A DNA stretch of 64,000 bases from Terrirubrum flagellatum (GTDB taxonomy: Bacteria > Pseudomonadota > Alphaproteobacteria > Rhizobiales > Beijerinckiaceae), in the NCBI RefSeq assembly GCF_022059845.1, contig NZ_CP091851.1, positions 1,364,001 to 1,428,000 on the forward strand, read 5' to 3'. Every line of letters begins with the position of its first letter. Positions within the stretch are counted from its first letter, which is position 1. Made by a program: the position numbers and the translations under genes. This document shows, one piece after another, positions 10,101 to 17,864 of the stretch. A model generated the notes under the pieces. It was not told the DNA's origin, made no database searches, and was given only the letters and a program-made list of their open reading frames with translations.

Positions 10101-13100
10101 TAACTCTTATACCGGCGGCACGACGTTGAGCGCCCCGCTGCTCGGCATCGGCAGCAACACGGCGCTGGGAACGGGCGCTCTGACGGTCAACACGGCGGCC
10201 GGCCTGTTCACAACGAATGCCGTCAATGCAGGGCCATTCACGCTTGGCAACAGCATTACGTTAAATGCGAACTTGGACGTCGGCGTCGGCGGCGTTGGAT
10301 TTCCTGACCTGACCTTGTCCGGCGTTATCTCCGGCGGGGGCAGGCTGGCCACGACTTCGAATGGCGCGCTGACGCTGACCGGGAACAACAACTACAGCGG
10401 TGGCACGACGGTCGGCGGCGGCACGCTGAACGCGAATGCGACCAATGCGCTGGGCACGGGCGCGGTGACGGTGAACGCGGGTGCGCTGAACATCGCCGCG
10501 GCGACGACGCAGACGGTCGCGTCTGTCACCAACACGGCCGGCGGCGGCGGAACGATCAACAACAACGGCACGCTCAATGCGCCGGTGAGCAACCAGAACG
10601 GGACGACGTTCAACAATACCGGAGCCGTGAACGGAACGCTGTCGAACAGCGGCACGGTGAACAATACCGGCGCGGCGATCTGGACCGGCGACGTGGTCAA
10701 CGGCTCGACCGGCATTATCGTCAACGCCGCGACCTGGACTGGCAACGTGACGAACGGCGGCCGGATCGACAACAGCGGAACATGGACCGGCGACGTGACC
10801 AATGCGTCGACGGGAACGATCAACAACACCGGGACTTGGAAAGGCGTCGTCACCGGCACGACCGACATCGTCAACTCAGGCGCTTGGAATGGCGCGGGGA
10901 CGATCACCGGCACGATCGTCAATATGGGCGCGGGCGTGTTCACGGTGAGCACGAACTCGACGACGAATTCGACCTTCGAGAACAAGGAAGTCGCGACGCT
11001 TCTCGTCAACGCCGGCGCGACGTTCTCCGGCATCACGACGCTGACCAACTCGGCGACGATCAGCGTATCAGGCACGCTGACGGCGAACGCGATCAACAAT
11101 CTCGCCGGCGGCGTGATCACGGTGAACGCCGGCGGCACCATCAATGACGATCTGACCAACGCGGGAACGGTCACCAACAACGGGACCTATAACGCCAACG
11201 TCGCGAGCAACAGCGGGACGATCACCAACAACAATCTCTGGAACGGCAATGTCGCGCTGAACAGCAACCTGATCACCAACAACGGGACCTGGAACGGCGC
11301 CATCACCTCGAACACGGGGACGATCGCCAACAACAGTCTCTGGAACGGCAATGTCGCGCTGAACACCGGGACGATCACCAACGCCGGAACCTGGACCGGC
11401 AATGTCGCGTCGAGTTCCGGCATTCTCAACAACACCGGGACCTGGAGCGGCTCGATCGTCAATTCCGGCACGTTCGCGAATTCGGGGATTGTGTCGAACG
11501 GCCTGACCAACTCCAACATCGCCACGACGACGGGCGGGGCGCTCAATGGCGCGAACGTCAACAGCGGAACCTTCACCGTCAACGGGGCGACGACGGCGAA
11601 CAGCACGTTCGCCAACAGCGGCACGTTTGCGCTGACAGGCGGCAACTTCACCGGCGTCACGACCTTTACGAACAGCGGCACGGTGACGGCGACGGGATCG
11701 CGCACGCTCGGCGCGACGAGCTTCGTCAATACGGCGGCCGGCCTGATCGACCTGCGCAACGGTTCGATCACGGATTCGCTGACGCTGGGCGGCGGCTACA
11801 CCGGCGTCGCCGGCTCGCGCATCGCGCTTGATATCGATCTGTCGCGCGCATCAGGCGCGCGCGCCGATCTGGTGACGGTCAACGGCGCAGGCTCGGGTTC
11901 GACGTCGCTGGTGTTCAACATTGTCCAGCCCGGCACCGTCGCCTTCGCGACGCCGATCGACGTGCTGACCGTGACCGGCGGCTCGAGCCTGTCGGTCAAT
12001 CAGGGGCTGGTGGCGACGAACGGCTTCATCAACTACTTCCTGGCCGAGAGTTCGCCGGGTTCGGGCCGCTTCCAGGTGGTGTCGGTGTTCAATCCGGCCC
12101 CGGTGGCGGGCGTGGCCACGGGGCTCAACAGCGCGATCTCCAGCCTGACCACGGGCTTCTTCCAGGGCGCCTCGGCGATCGTGTCGCGGCCGGATGATCC
12201 GGCCCCGAACCAGATCGGCGGCGGCCCGTTCATCCGCTTCTCGACTGGCGACGCGACCACCAATCTCAATGGCTCGTCGACCGGATCGGGTCTGGTCTCG
12301 CAGTCCGCGACCAACACCAAATCGACCTTCACCGGCTTCCAGGCCGGCGCCGACCTTGGCGTCTACAACATCCACGGCACCGGCTGGAACTTCAACACCG
12401 GCGTCTTCGGCGGCGTCGCCAACACCAATGGCCGGTCATATTCGGTGACGCCGACGCCGGGCGGCGGCTCGACCAGCGTCAGCACGTCGATCAAGATGAA
12501 CGTGCCCTATGTCGCGCTGTACGCCTTCCTGTCGAACGGGCCGTTCGTGGCGGAAGTGAACCTGCGCAAGGATTTCTACGACGCGGTGGTGAACTCGTCG
12601 GGCGGCGGCGTGGCGTTCACAGCCAGGGATCAGCGTCTGACCGGCGACGGGCTGAGCCTCAACGCCAACATGTCCTACCGTTTGAGCCTGTTCGAGAGCT
12701 GGTATGTCGAGCCGTCGATCGGCGTGTCGAAGGGGCGCTACACCTTCGGCAACCTGCCGCTGGCGACGGGGACGGGCGATCAGGCGACGTTTGCGGCGAT
12801 CAACAGCATTCTGGGCCGGGCCGGCGCCAATATCGGCACGAGCTTCGTGGTGCAGGACAAGCTGATTCTCGCGCCCTTCATCCATGGCTCGGTGTGGCAT
12901 GAGTTCGCCAGCGACACGAAGGCGACGGTGCAGACGATCGGCACGACATTCGACGTGACGTCGGAGCGCGTCGGCACCTTCGGCCAGGTTGGCGGCGGGC
13001 TGCAGTTCAAGATCGTCGACACGAACTTCCTCGGCTTCGTGCGCGGCGACTATCGCTTCGGCGACAAGGTCCACGGCAAGGCCTTCAACGCAGGTCTCAA

Positions 13101-13113
13101 ATTGCAGTTCTGA
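7111..13113 (+). CDS. giant autotransporter (type V secretion), PATR-rich passenger
   Basis: A 2000-residue autotransporter. The ATG at 7111 gives a normal signal peptide: RGRRR, a hydrophobic core, and a cleavage site after DAMA (residue ~37). The passenger is rich in Gly, Thr, Asn and Ser, apparently lacks Cys, and contains many passenger-associated transport repeats of the form G-x-G-T-L-T-L-T-G-x-N-x-Y-x-G-G-T-T, as expected for a long beta-helix. Residues ~1190-1450 change to a Trp-containing repeat (listed separately). From about residue 1700 to the C-terminus is a 12-strand beta-barrel domain, with alternating aromatic strands and a terminal LKLQF ending in Phe. It is probably a surface adhesin or biofilm factor; no protease triad was seen. 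The gene stands alone on this strand. Confidence 0.93.
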   Translation: MSGSKFVNGGRGRRRIALLLGSTALVGVAAFTPDAMAQTLWTGATDSNWSVNGNWNNNAPNAGVNASINNTTNNPVTVGTAGSAASSLLISGTSSINVSADLTITTVLENNSAAAVGVNVQAGGSVTAAGFLNDTGATFTNAGTVTATGGGSNNSGTLNTNAATSIFNGALTNVGTVNARGQFNGALTNGAVSTFNIVGALTGLTTVTNRGTIDTGGNSVTFGALTGTTGAAVIQGGGTLTVGDASNLSGSYAGQINGATALIKAGTGTLTLSGTSNYSGGTTINAGTLSINNSGALGAGDVTVSGTGALLATSSLALSPLNFTLNGTPTVSAAAGTTLTLSPTNLGFGSGVAVHVGSTGNTGTVSFAPSFSISNGGATSISVDFGTLTGNANFLGNLSMFPTVNVASGATLDIAGSATNVSALTGSGVVTNSGGATATLRVGLNDASSQFDGVIQDGANPTALAKSGAGTFTLTGTNTYTGGTTIDFGTLSVSADANLGGAASGVTLNGGVLQATSSFSTARTINMTSTGAIDVTSGNNLTLTGTLTGASTLGKIGAGTLTFGAGLNTAGFSGGMVLAGGTLSLQTNLAAGFGAIQTTGSVIDYGAGVNNAAPININSNTTQLQVLTGTATQSGVISETAGPRPLEKIGAGMLILNAANTYTGVTTISAGVINAQSNSALGTGAVIVTSGAALQLQGGINFGNAITLNGTGVANDGALRNISGDSVHGGAITLNTASRINADAGRLFLNGGVNGSAANTDLTFGGGAAQIIVGAAIGANVGNVTVNMPGGTVAFFTNNSYAGSTTISAGGLVAVGGDSIPDASAVTMNSPAGLFIATSDTIGSLTGSGTVILGNGGAATLTIGADNTSPAAFSGTIGDNTGFGTGGIAKIGTGTLTLTGANTYSGGTTLNQGTLAVGNNSALSTGTLTVTGNSALTNTGGLNITLANAVNLNANQLTLTSGVGGGGNLRLDGTIAGVGGSLVITRVSPSSTILTGNNSYTGGTTLSAPLLGIGSNTALGTGALTVNTAAGLFTTNAVNAGPFTLGNSITLNANLDVGVGGVGFPDLTLSGVISGGGRLATTSNGALTLTGNNNYSGGTTVGGGTLNANATNALGTGAVTVNAGALNIAAATTQTVASVTNTAGGGGTINNNGTLNAPVSNQNGTTFNNTGAVNGTLSNSGTVNNTGAAIWTGDVVNGSTGIIVNAATWTGNVTNGGRIDNSGTWTGDVTNASTGTINNTGTWKGVVTGTTDIVNSGAWNGAGTITGTIVNMGAGVFTVSTNSTTNSTFENKEVATLLVNAGATFSGITTLTNSATISVSGTLTANAINNLAGGVITVNAGGTINDDLTNAGTVTNNGTYNANVASNSGTITNNNLWNGNVALNSNLITNNGTWNGAITSNTGTIANNSLWNGNVALNTGTITNAGTWTGNVASSSGILNNTGTWSGSIVNSGTFANSGIVSNGLTNSNIATTTGGALNGANVNSGTFTVNGATTANSTFANSGTFALTGGNFTGVTTFTNSGTVTATGSRTLGATSFVNTAAGLIDLRNGSITDSLTLGGGYTGVAGSRIALDIDLSRASGARADLVTVNGAGSGSTSLVFNIVQPGTVAFATPIDVLTVTGGSSLSVNQGLVATNGFINYFLAESSPGSGRFQVVSVFNPAPVAGVATGLNSAISSLTTGFFQGASAIVSRPDDPAPNQIGGGPFIRFSTGDATTNLNGSSTGSGLVSQSATNTKSTFTGFQAGADLGVYNIHGTGWNFNTGVFGGVANTNGRSYSVTPTPGGGSTSVSTSIKMNVPYVALYAFLSNGPFVAEVNLRKDFYDAVVNSSGGGVAFTARDQRLTGDGLSLNANMSYRLSLFESWYVEPSIGVSKGRYTFGNLPLATGTGDQATFAAINSILGRAGANIGTSFVVQDKLILAPFIHGSVWHEFASDTKATVQTIGTTFDVTSERVGTFGQVGGGLQFKIVDTNFLGFVRGDYRFGDKVHGKAFNAGLKLQF
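10660..11490 (+). repeat. in-gene tandem repeat, ~51-bp unit encoding W-x-G / Asn ladder
   Basis: Within the autotransporter passenger a ~17-residue unit recurs, with the pattern W-[NTS]-G-x-[VI], followed by a T/S-G-x-I-x-N-x-G turn. Two copies are almost identical at DNA level: the stretches from 11236 and from 11338 (CTCTGGAACGGCAATGTCGC onward) lie 102 bases apart, which is two units. The pattern fits stacked beta-helix coils with an asparagine ladder and a Trp every coil. Confidence 0.75.
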
Positions 13114-13515
13114 GATTTCCCGCCATCAAGATCCGTGCGATTTCGCGCGCCGGCATCGTCGCGTTTCCCTTGAACGAGGCGCAGTCGGAGACTCTTCCCG
13201 CAGATATTGCGAGTTGAAAGGCCTCATGGGCTGCGCGAGTGTGATCTGAATGTTGGTTATGAAGAGCGGACTCGAACAGCCGGTTATGGGCATACCTTGT
13301 TGTCGCTGCGCAACTATCCAAGTCCGACAGATCGCTTGGTAGCGGCGAGGTTCGCCGGCCTATCTGCGGTGGTCCTTGGGGGAGCCGCTAGCGGAGTGCG
13401 ACGCGAGGCGCCATCAGTTCGCAGGCGCTCGCGATCGGACGCCCGAATTCGCAAACGCATATTAGACGAATAGTTGACGGATTCGCACTTCGCCGTCTTA
13501 AGTCTTTGAAATCAT
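13114..13515. other. intergenic region between autotransporter and tRNA-Glu, nothing recognised
   Basis: About 400 bases with no supportable coding frame. An 88-codon plus-strand frame around 13207-13473 is Arg-rich and looks non-coding. No strong terminator hairpin with a T-run follows the autotransporter stop. Confidence 0.4.
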
Positions 13516-13591
13516 TGGCGCGCCCAACGGGACTCGAACCCGTGTTTTCGCCGTGAAAGGGCGACGTCCTGGACCGCTAGACGATGGGCGC
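13516..13591 (-). tRNA. tRNA-Glu (anticodon TTC)
   Basis: The complement of 13516-13591 folds as a 76-nt tRNA. The acceptor stem is GCGCCCA paired with TGGGCGC, followed by discriminator G and an encoded CCA. The D arm contains TCTAGCGG, the anticodon loop is CTTTCAC (anticodon TTC) on a GCC/GGC stem end, and the T arm contains GGTTCGAGTCC. It lies downstream of recJ on the same strand. Confidence 0.96.
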
Positions 13592-13627
13592 GGGCGCATG
13601 GGCCGAAAGGCCGGCGCGAACGGGCGG

Positions 13628-13656
13628 GGTATAAGCGGCCATCCGCGTCGCTGCAA
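13628..13656 (-). promoter_or_regulatory. candidate promoter of tRNA-Glu
   Basis: On the minus strand TTGCAG (13656-13651) and TATACC (13633-13628) are separated by 17 bases. The -10 lies about 37 bases before the mature tRNA end, a sensible distance for a processed leader. This is a match by eye to sigma-70-type hexamers only. Confidence 0.4.
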
Positions 13657-13710
13657 GCCGTCATTCCGGGCTTGCTCACGGCGATTTCGGGGGCGCCGCT
13701 GCGGGAGCTG

Positions 13711-15501
13711 TCAGCGCTGCGGCTTCGCCGCGTCAATGACGCGCAGCTCGACCCGTTCGCCGCCGCCCCAGCGGTCGATCGAGAGCGTCCCTGCGATATG
13801 GACGGGCTCGCCGCGCAGCGCCACGAGCGCCTGTCCCAGCGGCTGATCCTTTGCGCGGAAGGCGACCGCCCCAATGGTCGCGCCGTCGGCCGCCTTGAGC
13901 CGCAGCCTGAGGTGACCGTTCTGGCCGACGGGCGCAGCGTCGACGAGGACATGGTGGGGCAGGGCGAACACCGGTTCGGAATTGCCGGCCCCGAACGGGC
14001 CGGCGCGGGCGATGTCGGCGACCAGAGCCGGCCGCGCGCCCGAAGCGCTCAGCGCGCCATCGATGGAGAGCGTGCGATCGGCTGATGCCGTCGCCACGAA
14101 TTCCCGGAGTTCGTTGTCGAGATGGGCGGCGAAATCCGCGAGGCGGTCCCGCCCCAGCGTCACGCCGGCGGCCATGGCGTGGCCGCCGCCTTTCATCAGC
14201 AGGCCTGCCTCAACCGCCGCCCGCACGGCGCGGCCGAGATCGACGCCGGGGATCGAGCGGCCCGAGCCAGTGCCCACGCTCTCAGTCCCCCAGGCCATCG
14301 CGAAAGCCGGGCGGCCGAAGCGCTCCTTCAGCCGCGCCGCCACCAGTCCGACGACGCCGGGATGCCAGTCCGGCGATCCCACAAGCAGCGCCGCCATAGC
14401 GGCGTCGGTCGCGAGCAATTTCTCCGCTTGGGCGACGCCTTCCTCGACCGCGGCCGCCTCGATCGCCTGCCGCTCGCGATTGAGTGCGTCGAGCTGGGCG
14501 GCGATGCGTGCGGCTTCGACATCGTCTTCCGTCAGCAGAAGACGCGCGCCGAGCGCAGCATCCCCAATGCGGCCGCCAGCGTTGATGCGCGGGCCGATGA
14601 GGAAGCCGAGATGCCAGGACTGTGGAGGGCCATCGAGCCGCGCCGCGTCGGCGAGCGCGCGCAATCCCACGCGCTCGCGTCGCGCCATGACCACGAGGCC
14701 CTGACGCACAAATGCGCGGTTGAGGCCAACAAGCGGCACGACATCGGCCACGGTCGCCAGCGCGACGAGATCGAGCGCGGAAATGAGATCGAACGGCTTT
14801 CCATCGTCGCGCAGCGCGCGATTGAGCGCGACCAGCGTCATGAACACGACGCCTGCAGCGCAGAGCGAGCCGAGGCCTGAGAGATCGTCCTGCCGATTGG
14901 GATTCACGATCGCCAGCACGTCCGGCAGCTCGACCGGCGCCTGATGATGATCGAGCGCGATCACATCGAGGCCGAGTGCGCGCGCTTCTGCAAAAGGCTC
15001 ATGGCTCGCCGTGCCGCAATCGACGGTGACAAGCAGCGTCACACCGGCTTCGCGCATGGCGCGGATCGCGTCGATGTTGGGGCCGTAGCCTTCCGTGATG
15101 CGATCGGGAATGTGCAGTCGCGAACGCACGCCGTGATGGCGCAGGAATGAGGCGAGCAGCGCCGCCGAGCAGGCGCCATCGACGTCATAGTCGCCGAAGA
15201 TTCCGACATGCTCGTCCGCTCTCGCGGCGCGCGCGAGGCGATCGACCGCCGCCTCCATGGCCGTCAGCGTGAAAGGCTCCGGCATGAGATCGCGGATTTT
15301 CGGATCGAGGAATGCTTGCGCATCATCGACCGCGACGCCGCGGCCGGCGAGCACGCGCGCGACCGCATCGGAGAGACCGAGTTGCTGCGTCATCATCAGC
15401 GCCTGCGCGCGGCCGGGTTCGTCCAGCCGATCGCGCCAGACGCGGCCGGTCGCCGATGAGGCGACGTTGAGAAAGGGGCGGGGCGGGGCGTGATCCAGCA
15501 C
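13711..15501 (-). CDS. recJ: single-stranded-DNA-specific 5'-3' exonuclease RecJ
   Basis: 596 residues, the normal length for RecJ, which degrades single-stranded DNA in RecF-pathway recombination and mismatch repair. The DHH phosphoesterase core shows GDYDVDGA (Asp 104, 106, 108), VDCGT near 160 and the name-giving DHH at 184-186. A DHHA1 domain follows, with GRSIPGVDLG and a GGGHAMAAG motif. A C-terminal OB-like domain ends the protein. The start is GTG at 15501. It lies near glpX and hom, an arrangement that recurs in Hyphomicrobiales; here RidA and GNAT genes sit between recJ and glpX. Confidence 0.96.
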   Translation of the reverse strand: MLDHAPPRPFLNVASSATGRVWRDRLDEPGRAQALMMTQQLGLSDAVARVLAGRGVAVDDAQAFLDPKIRDLMPEPFTLTAMEAAVDRLARAARADEHVGIFGDYDVDGACSAALLASFLRHHGVRSRLHIPDRITEGYGPNIDAIRAMREAGVTLLVTVDCGTASHEPFAEARALGLDVIALDHHQAPVELPDVLAIVNPNRQDDLSGLGSLCAAGVVFMTLVALNRALRDDGKPFDLISALDLVALATVADVVPLVGLNRAFVRQGLVVMARRERVGLRALADAARLDGPPQSWHLGFLIGPRINAGGRIGDAALGARLLLTEDDVEAARIAAQLDALNRERQAIEAAAVEEGVAQAEKLLATDAAMAALLVGSPDWHPGVVGLVAARLKERFGRPAFAMAWGTESVGTGSGRSIPGVDLGRAVRAAVEAGLLMKGGGHAMAAGVTLGRDRLADFAAHLDNELREFVATASADRTLSIDGALSASGARPALVADIARAGPFGAGNSEPVFALPHHVLVDAAPVGQNGHLRLRLKAADGATIGAVAFRAKDQPLGQALVALRGEPVHIAGTLSIDRWGGGERVELRVIDAAKPQR

Positions 15502-15673
15502 AGGTCAGCTTTAGCGGGCGCAGGCGATTCAGGGAATCGCGGAGAGCACGAAGCGGCGATTGGCGCCAGCGATGATCACAACCATCCTTCGCCCGTTATC
15601 GAAGCATCTTCTCCGAAGCTTGCGCTACCGTTGCGGCGAGCGGCGCGTTTGCGCCGGATGCGGGAGCGACGCC

Positions 15674-16084
15674 ATGAAACGGGAAGCAATCCGGGTCGAG
15701 CCGATCTCGACCTTTATCGAGAAGGCGATCGGCAGCGGGCAGGGGAAAGCGCCGGCGTCCGTGGTCGTGCGCGGCTGCGGCATGGTCTTCGTCTCGGGCC
15801 TGCCGCCATTCGATCCTGAAACCGGCAAAGTTGCGCAAGTCCCGATCGAGCGGCAGACCGAGCTTGTGCTGGAGCAGATGAAGCTCTGTCTGGAGACCGC
15901 CGGCTCGTCGCTGGAAAATGTGCTGAAGTGCAACGTCTATTGCACGTCGGCGGAGAAATTCGCGGCGATCAACGAAATCTATGTCCGTTATTTTCCCGAG
16001 AATCCGCCAGCGCGGATTTTCGTCTGCGTGCCGCAATGGTTCGGCAAGTTCGACATCGAGATCGATTGCGTCGCGCTGGCGTGA
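15674..16084 (+). CDS. RidA/YjgF/YER057c family protein
   Basis: 136 residues. Family members are trimeric enamine/imine deaminases or related hydrolases that remove reactive intermediates of PLP enzymes. Visible features are the FVSGLPPFDP strand near the N-terminus, ERQTELVLEQMKLCLETAGS in the central helix, and the ENPPARIFVCVP segment in which Arg is the usual carboxylate-binding residue. The ATG at 15674 is preferred over in-frame upstream starts because a CGGGAG site lies 7 bases before it and the homologous region begins here. It is divergent from recJ and convergent with the GNAT gene. Confidence 0.9.
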   Translation: MKREAIRVEPISTFIEKAIGSGQGKAPASVVVRGCGMVFVSGLPPFDPETGKVAQVPIERQTELVLEQMKLCLETAGSSLENVLKCNVYCTSAEKFAAINEIYVRYFPENPPARIFVCVPQWFGKFDIEIDCVALA

Positions 16085-16090
16085 GCGGCG

Positions 16091-16534
16091 TCAGAAAATC
16101 TTGCGATACTGAACAAAACCGCTTTTGTCGGCGATACGATCATAGAGCTGCATCGCCGTCGTGTTGGTTTCATGCGTGAGCCAATGCACGCGTCCGGCGC
16201 CGCGACCCTTCGCTTCGGCATAGACGCGCTCGATCAGCGCGCGTCCGACGCCCTTGCCGCGGGCGTCATCGGCAGTGAACAGATCCTGAAGATAACAGTA
16301 GTCGTCTTCGGTCCAGCATGAGCGATGCAGAATCATATGGACGATGCCGACCATGCGTTCGCCGTCGAATGCGCCGAAGGCCCACATCGGTTCCTTCGGA
16401 TCATGAAAGCGATCCCACGTAATATCGGTGACGCGATCGGCGACGTTCGCCTTGTAGAAGGTGAGATAGCCCTTCCACAGAGGCTCCCACTGCGCGCGGT
16501 CGGCGGGAGAGAGAATGCGCGTGGTGATGGGCAT
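16091..16534 (-). CDS. GNAT family N-acetyltransferase
   Basis: A 147-residue single GNAT domain. The acetyl-CoA motif A reads DDARGKGVGRALIERVYAEA (R-G-x-G-x-G-x-A), preceded by the beta strand YCYLQDLFT and followed by WLTHETNTTAMQLYDRI, which carries the usual Asn and Tyr. Substrate unknown. The stop lies 6 bases from the convergent RidA stop. Confidence 0.88.
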   Translation of the reverse strand: MPITTRILSPADRAQWEPLWKGYLTFYKANVADRVTDITWDRFHDPKEPMWAFGAFDGERMVGIVHMILHRSCWTEDDYCYLQDLFTADDARGKGVGRALIERVYAEAKGRGAGRVHWLTHETNTTAMQLYDRIADKSGFVQYRKIF

Positions 16535-16579
16535 GGGTGCGAATCCGCGAGTTCGATTGTCTCAGGCGCAGCATTGACG

Positions 16580-16805
16580 AGTTTCGCCTTCTCCCTTGGG
16601 AGAAGGTGTCGCGCGAATGCGCGACGGATGAGGGTGAACCTCTATTGTGCTGGCAGGGCGCCGACACCCTCACCCTGTCGGCCTGGCGACGATGCTGCGC
16701 ATCGCGCAGCGCCGACTTCCCTCTCCAACTGATCTTGGGCTCGCCCAAGATCAGCATAGTGAATGCGCAAGTCTGGCAAGCCCGACTTGCGACGGAGAGG
16801 GATCG
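16580..16805. repeat. intergenic palindromic repeat block downstream of glpX
   Basis: The gap contains several nested inverted repeats: a TCTCCC/GGGAGA palindrome near 16590, GATGAGGGTGA facing ACCCTCACCC (about 16627 and 16666), and a perfect 11-bp hairpin CTGATCTTGGG (16729-16739) against CCCAAGATCAG (16744-16754) with a CTCG loop. Blocks of this composition recur between genes of Hyphomicrobiales genomes. No T-run follows the hairpin, so it is not a classical terminator, although it may protect the glpX transcript end. Confidence 0.65.
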
Positions 16806-16811
16806 CTCATC

Positions 16812-17804
16812 TCAATCCAGATGGAACTTCGCGAGTTCCCGATGCTCGGCCTGGATGCGGCGGACGGTGCCGGTGACAGAGCGGTAGACGATCGTGTCGG
16901 TCTCGATCACGTCGCCGCGGAACATCACGCCCTTCAGGAGAGCGCCGTCGGTGACGCCGGTCGCGGCCACGATCACGTCGCCGCCGGCCATCTCCGTCAG
17001 ATCATATTTCCGCTTGGGGTCCTTGATGCCCATCTTCGCCGCGCGCTCGACCTTGGCTGGCGTGTCGAGGATGAGGCGCGACTGCATCTGGCCGCCGACG
17101 CAGCGCAGCGCGCCCGCCGCGAGCACGCCTTCCGGCGCGCCGCCGATGCCGAGATAGATGTCGATGCCGGTCTGCGGCTGCGTCGTGTGGATGACGCCGG
17201 CGACGTCGCCGTCGGTGATGAGCCGAATCGAGCATCCCACCTTGCGCACTTTCTCGATCAGCTCCGCGTGGCGCGGGCGATCCATGATCAGCGCCGTGAT
17301 CTCCGCCGGCTTCACGCCCTTCGCCTTGGCGAGCGCGTTGATGTTATCTTCCGGCGCGGCGTCGAGATCGATCACGCCCTGGGGATAGCCGGGGCCGATT
17401 GCGATCTTGTCCATATAGACGTCGGGCGCATAAAGCAGCGAGCCTGACGGCGCCATCGCCATCACGGCGATCGAGCCCGGCATGTCCTTGGCGCACAAAG
17501 TCGTGCCTTCGAGCGGATCGACGGCGATGTCGACCTTCGTGCCGACGCCGGTGCCGACCTTCTCGCCGATGAACAGCATCGGCGCCTCGTCGCGCTCGCC
17601 TTCGCCGATGACAATGGTGCCGTCGATCGCGAGCTTGTTGAGCTCGCGGCGCATCGCGTCGACGGCGGCCTGATCGGCGCGCTTCTCGTCGCCATGGCCG
17701 CGCAGTCTGGCCGAGGCGACCGCCGCGCGTTCGGTCACGCGCACGAGCTCCAGCGTCAGAATGCGCTCGATGACCTTGTCCTGATGGACGACGATGCCGG
17801 ACAT
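16812..17804 (-). CDS. glpX: class II fructose-1,6-bisphosphatase GlpX
   Basis: 330 residues, the usual length. It hydrolyses fructose-1,6-bisphosphate to fructose-6-phosphate in gluconeogenesis and, in autotrophs, the Calvin cycle (sedoheptulose bisphosphate too). The metal/phosphate site is visible as GEGERDEAPM (67-76) and DPLEGT (96-101). A downstream YLGIGGAPEGVLAAGAL segment is also typical. It is transcribed after hom, 60 bases downstream of it, as in many alphaproteobacteria. Confidence 0.96.
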   Translation of the reverse strand: MSGIVVHQDKVIERILTLELVRVTERAAVASARLRGHGDEKRADQAAVDAMRRELNKLAIDGTIVIGEGERDEAPMLFIGEKVGTGVGTKVDIAVDPLEGTTLCAKDMPGSIAVMAMAPSGSLLYAPDVYMDKIAIGPGYPQGVIDLDAAPEDNINALAKAKGVKPAEITALIMDRPRHAELIEKVRKVGCSIRLITDGDVAGVIHTTQPQTGIDIYLGIGGAPEGVLAAGALRCVGGQMQSRLILDTPAKVERAAKMGIKDPKRKYDLTEMAGGDVIVAATGVTDGALLKGVMFRGDVIETDTIVYRSVTGTVRRIQAEHRELAKFHLD

Positions 17805-17864
17805 GAAAGACTCCCGCGATGATGGGGCGGCCAGCCGCGAAACGGCGCAGCCGCCGGTTGCGAA

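Noticed and set aside
10660-11490. Regularly spaced repeats considered as a CRISPR array.
   Set aside because: They are in-frame coding repeats with no unique spacers and no cas genes.
6906-11771. Long Val/Pro/Ala-rich minus-strand frames opposite the giant autotransporter.
   Set aside because: They mirror the Gly/Thr/Asn repeats of the real gene; absence of stops follows from codon bias.
13207-13473. An 88-codon frame between the autotransporter and tRNA-Glu.
   Set aside because: Arg-rich, no ribosome site, no family resemblance.
16729-16754. Hairpin considered as a Rho-independent terminator for glpX.
   Set aside because: No T-run on either side; better described as part of a repeat block.
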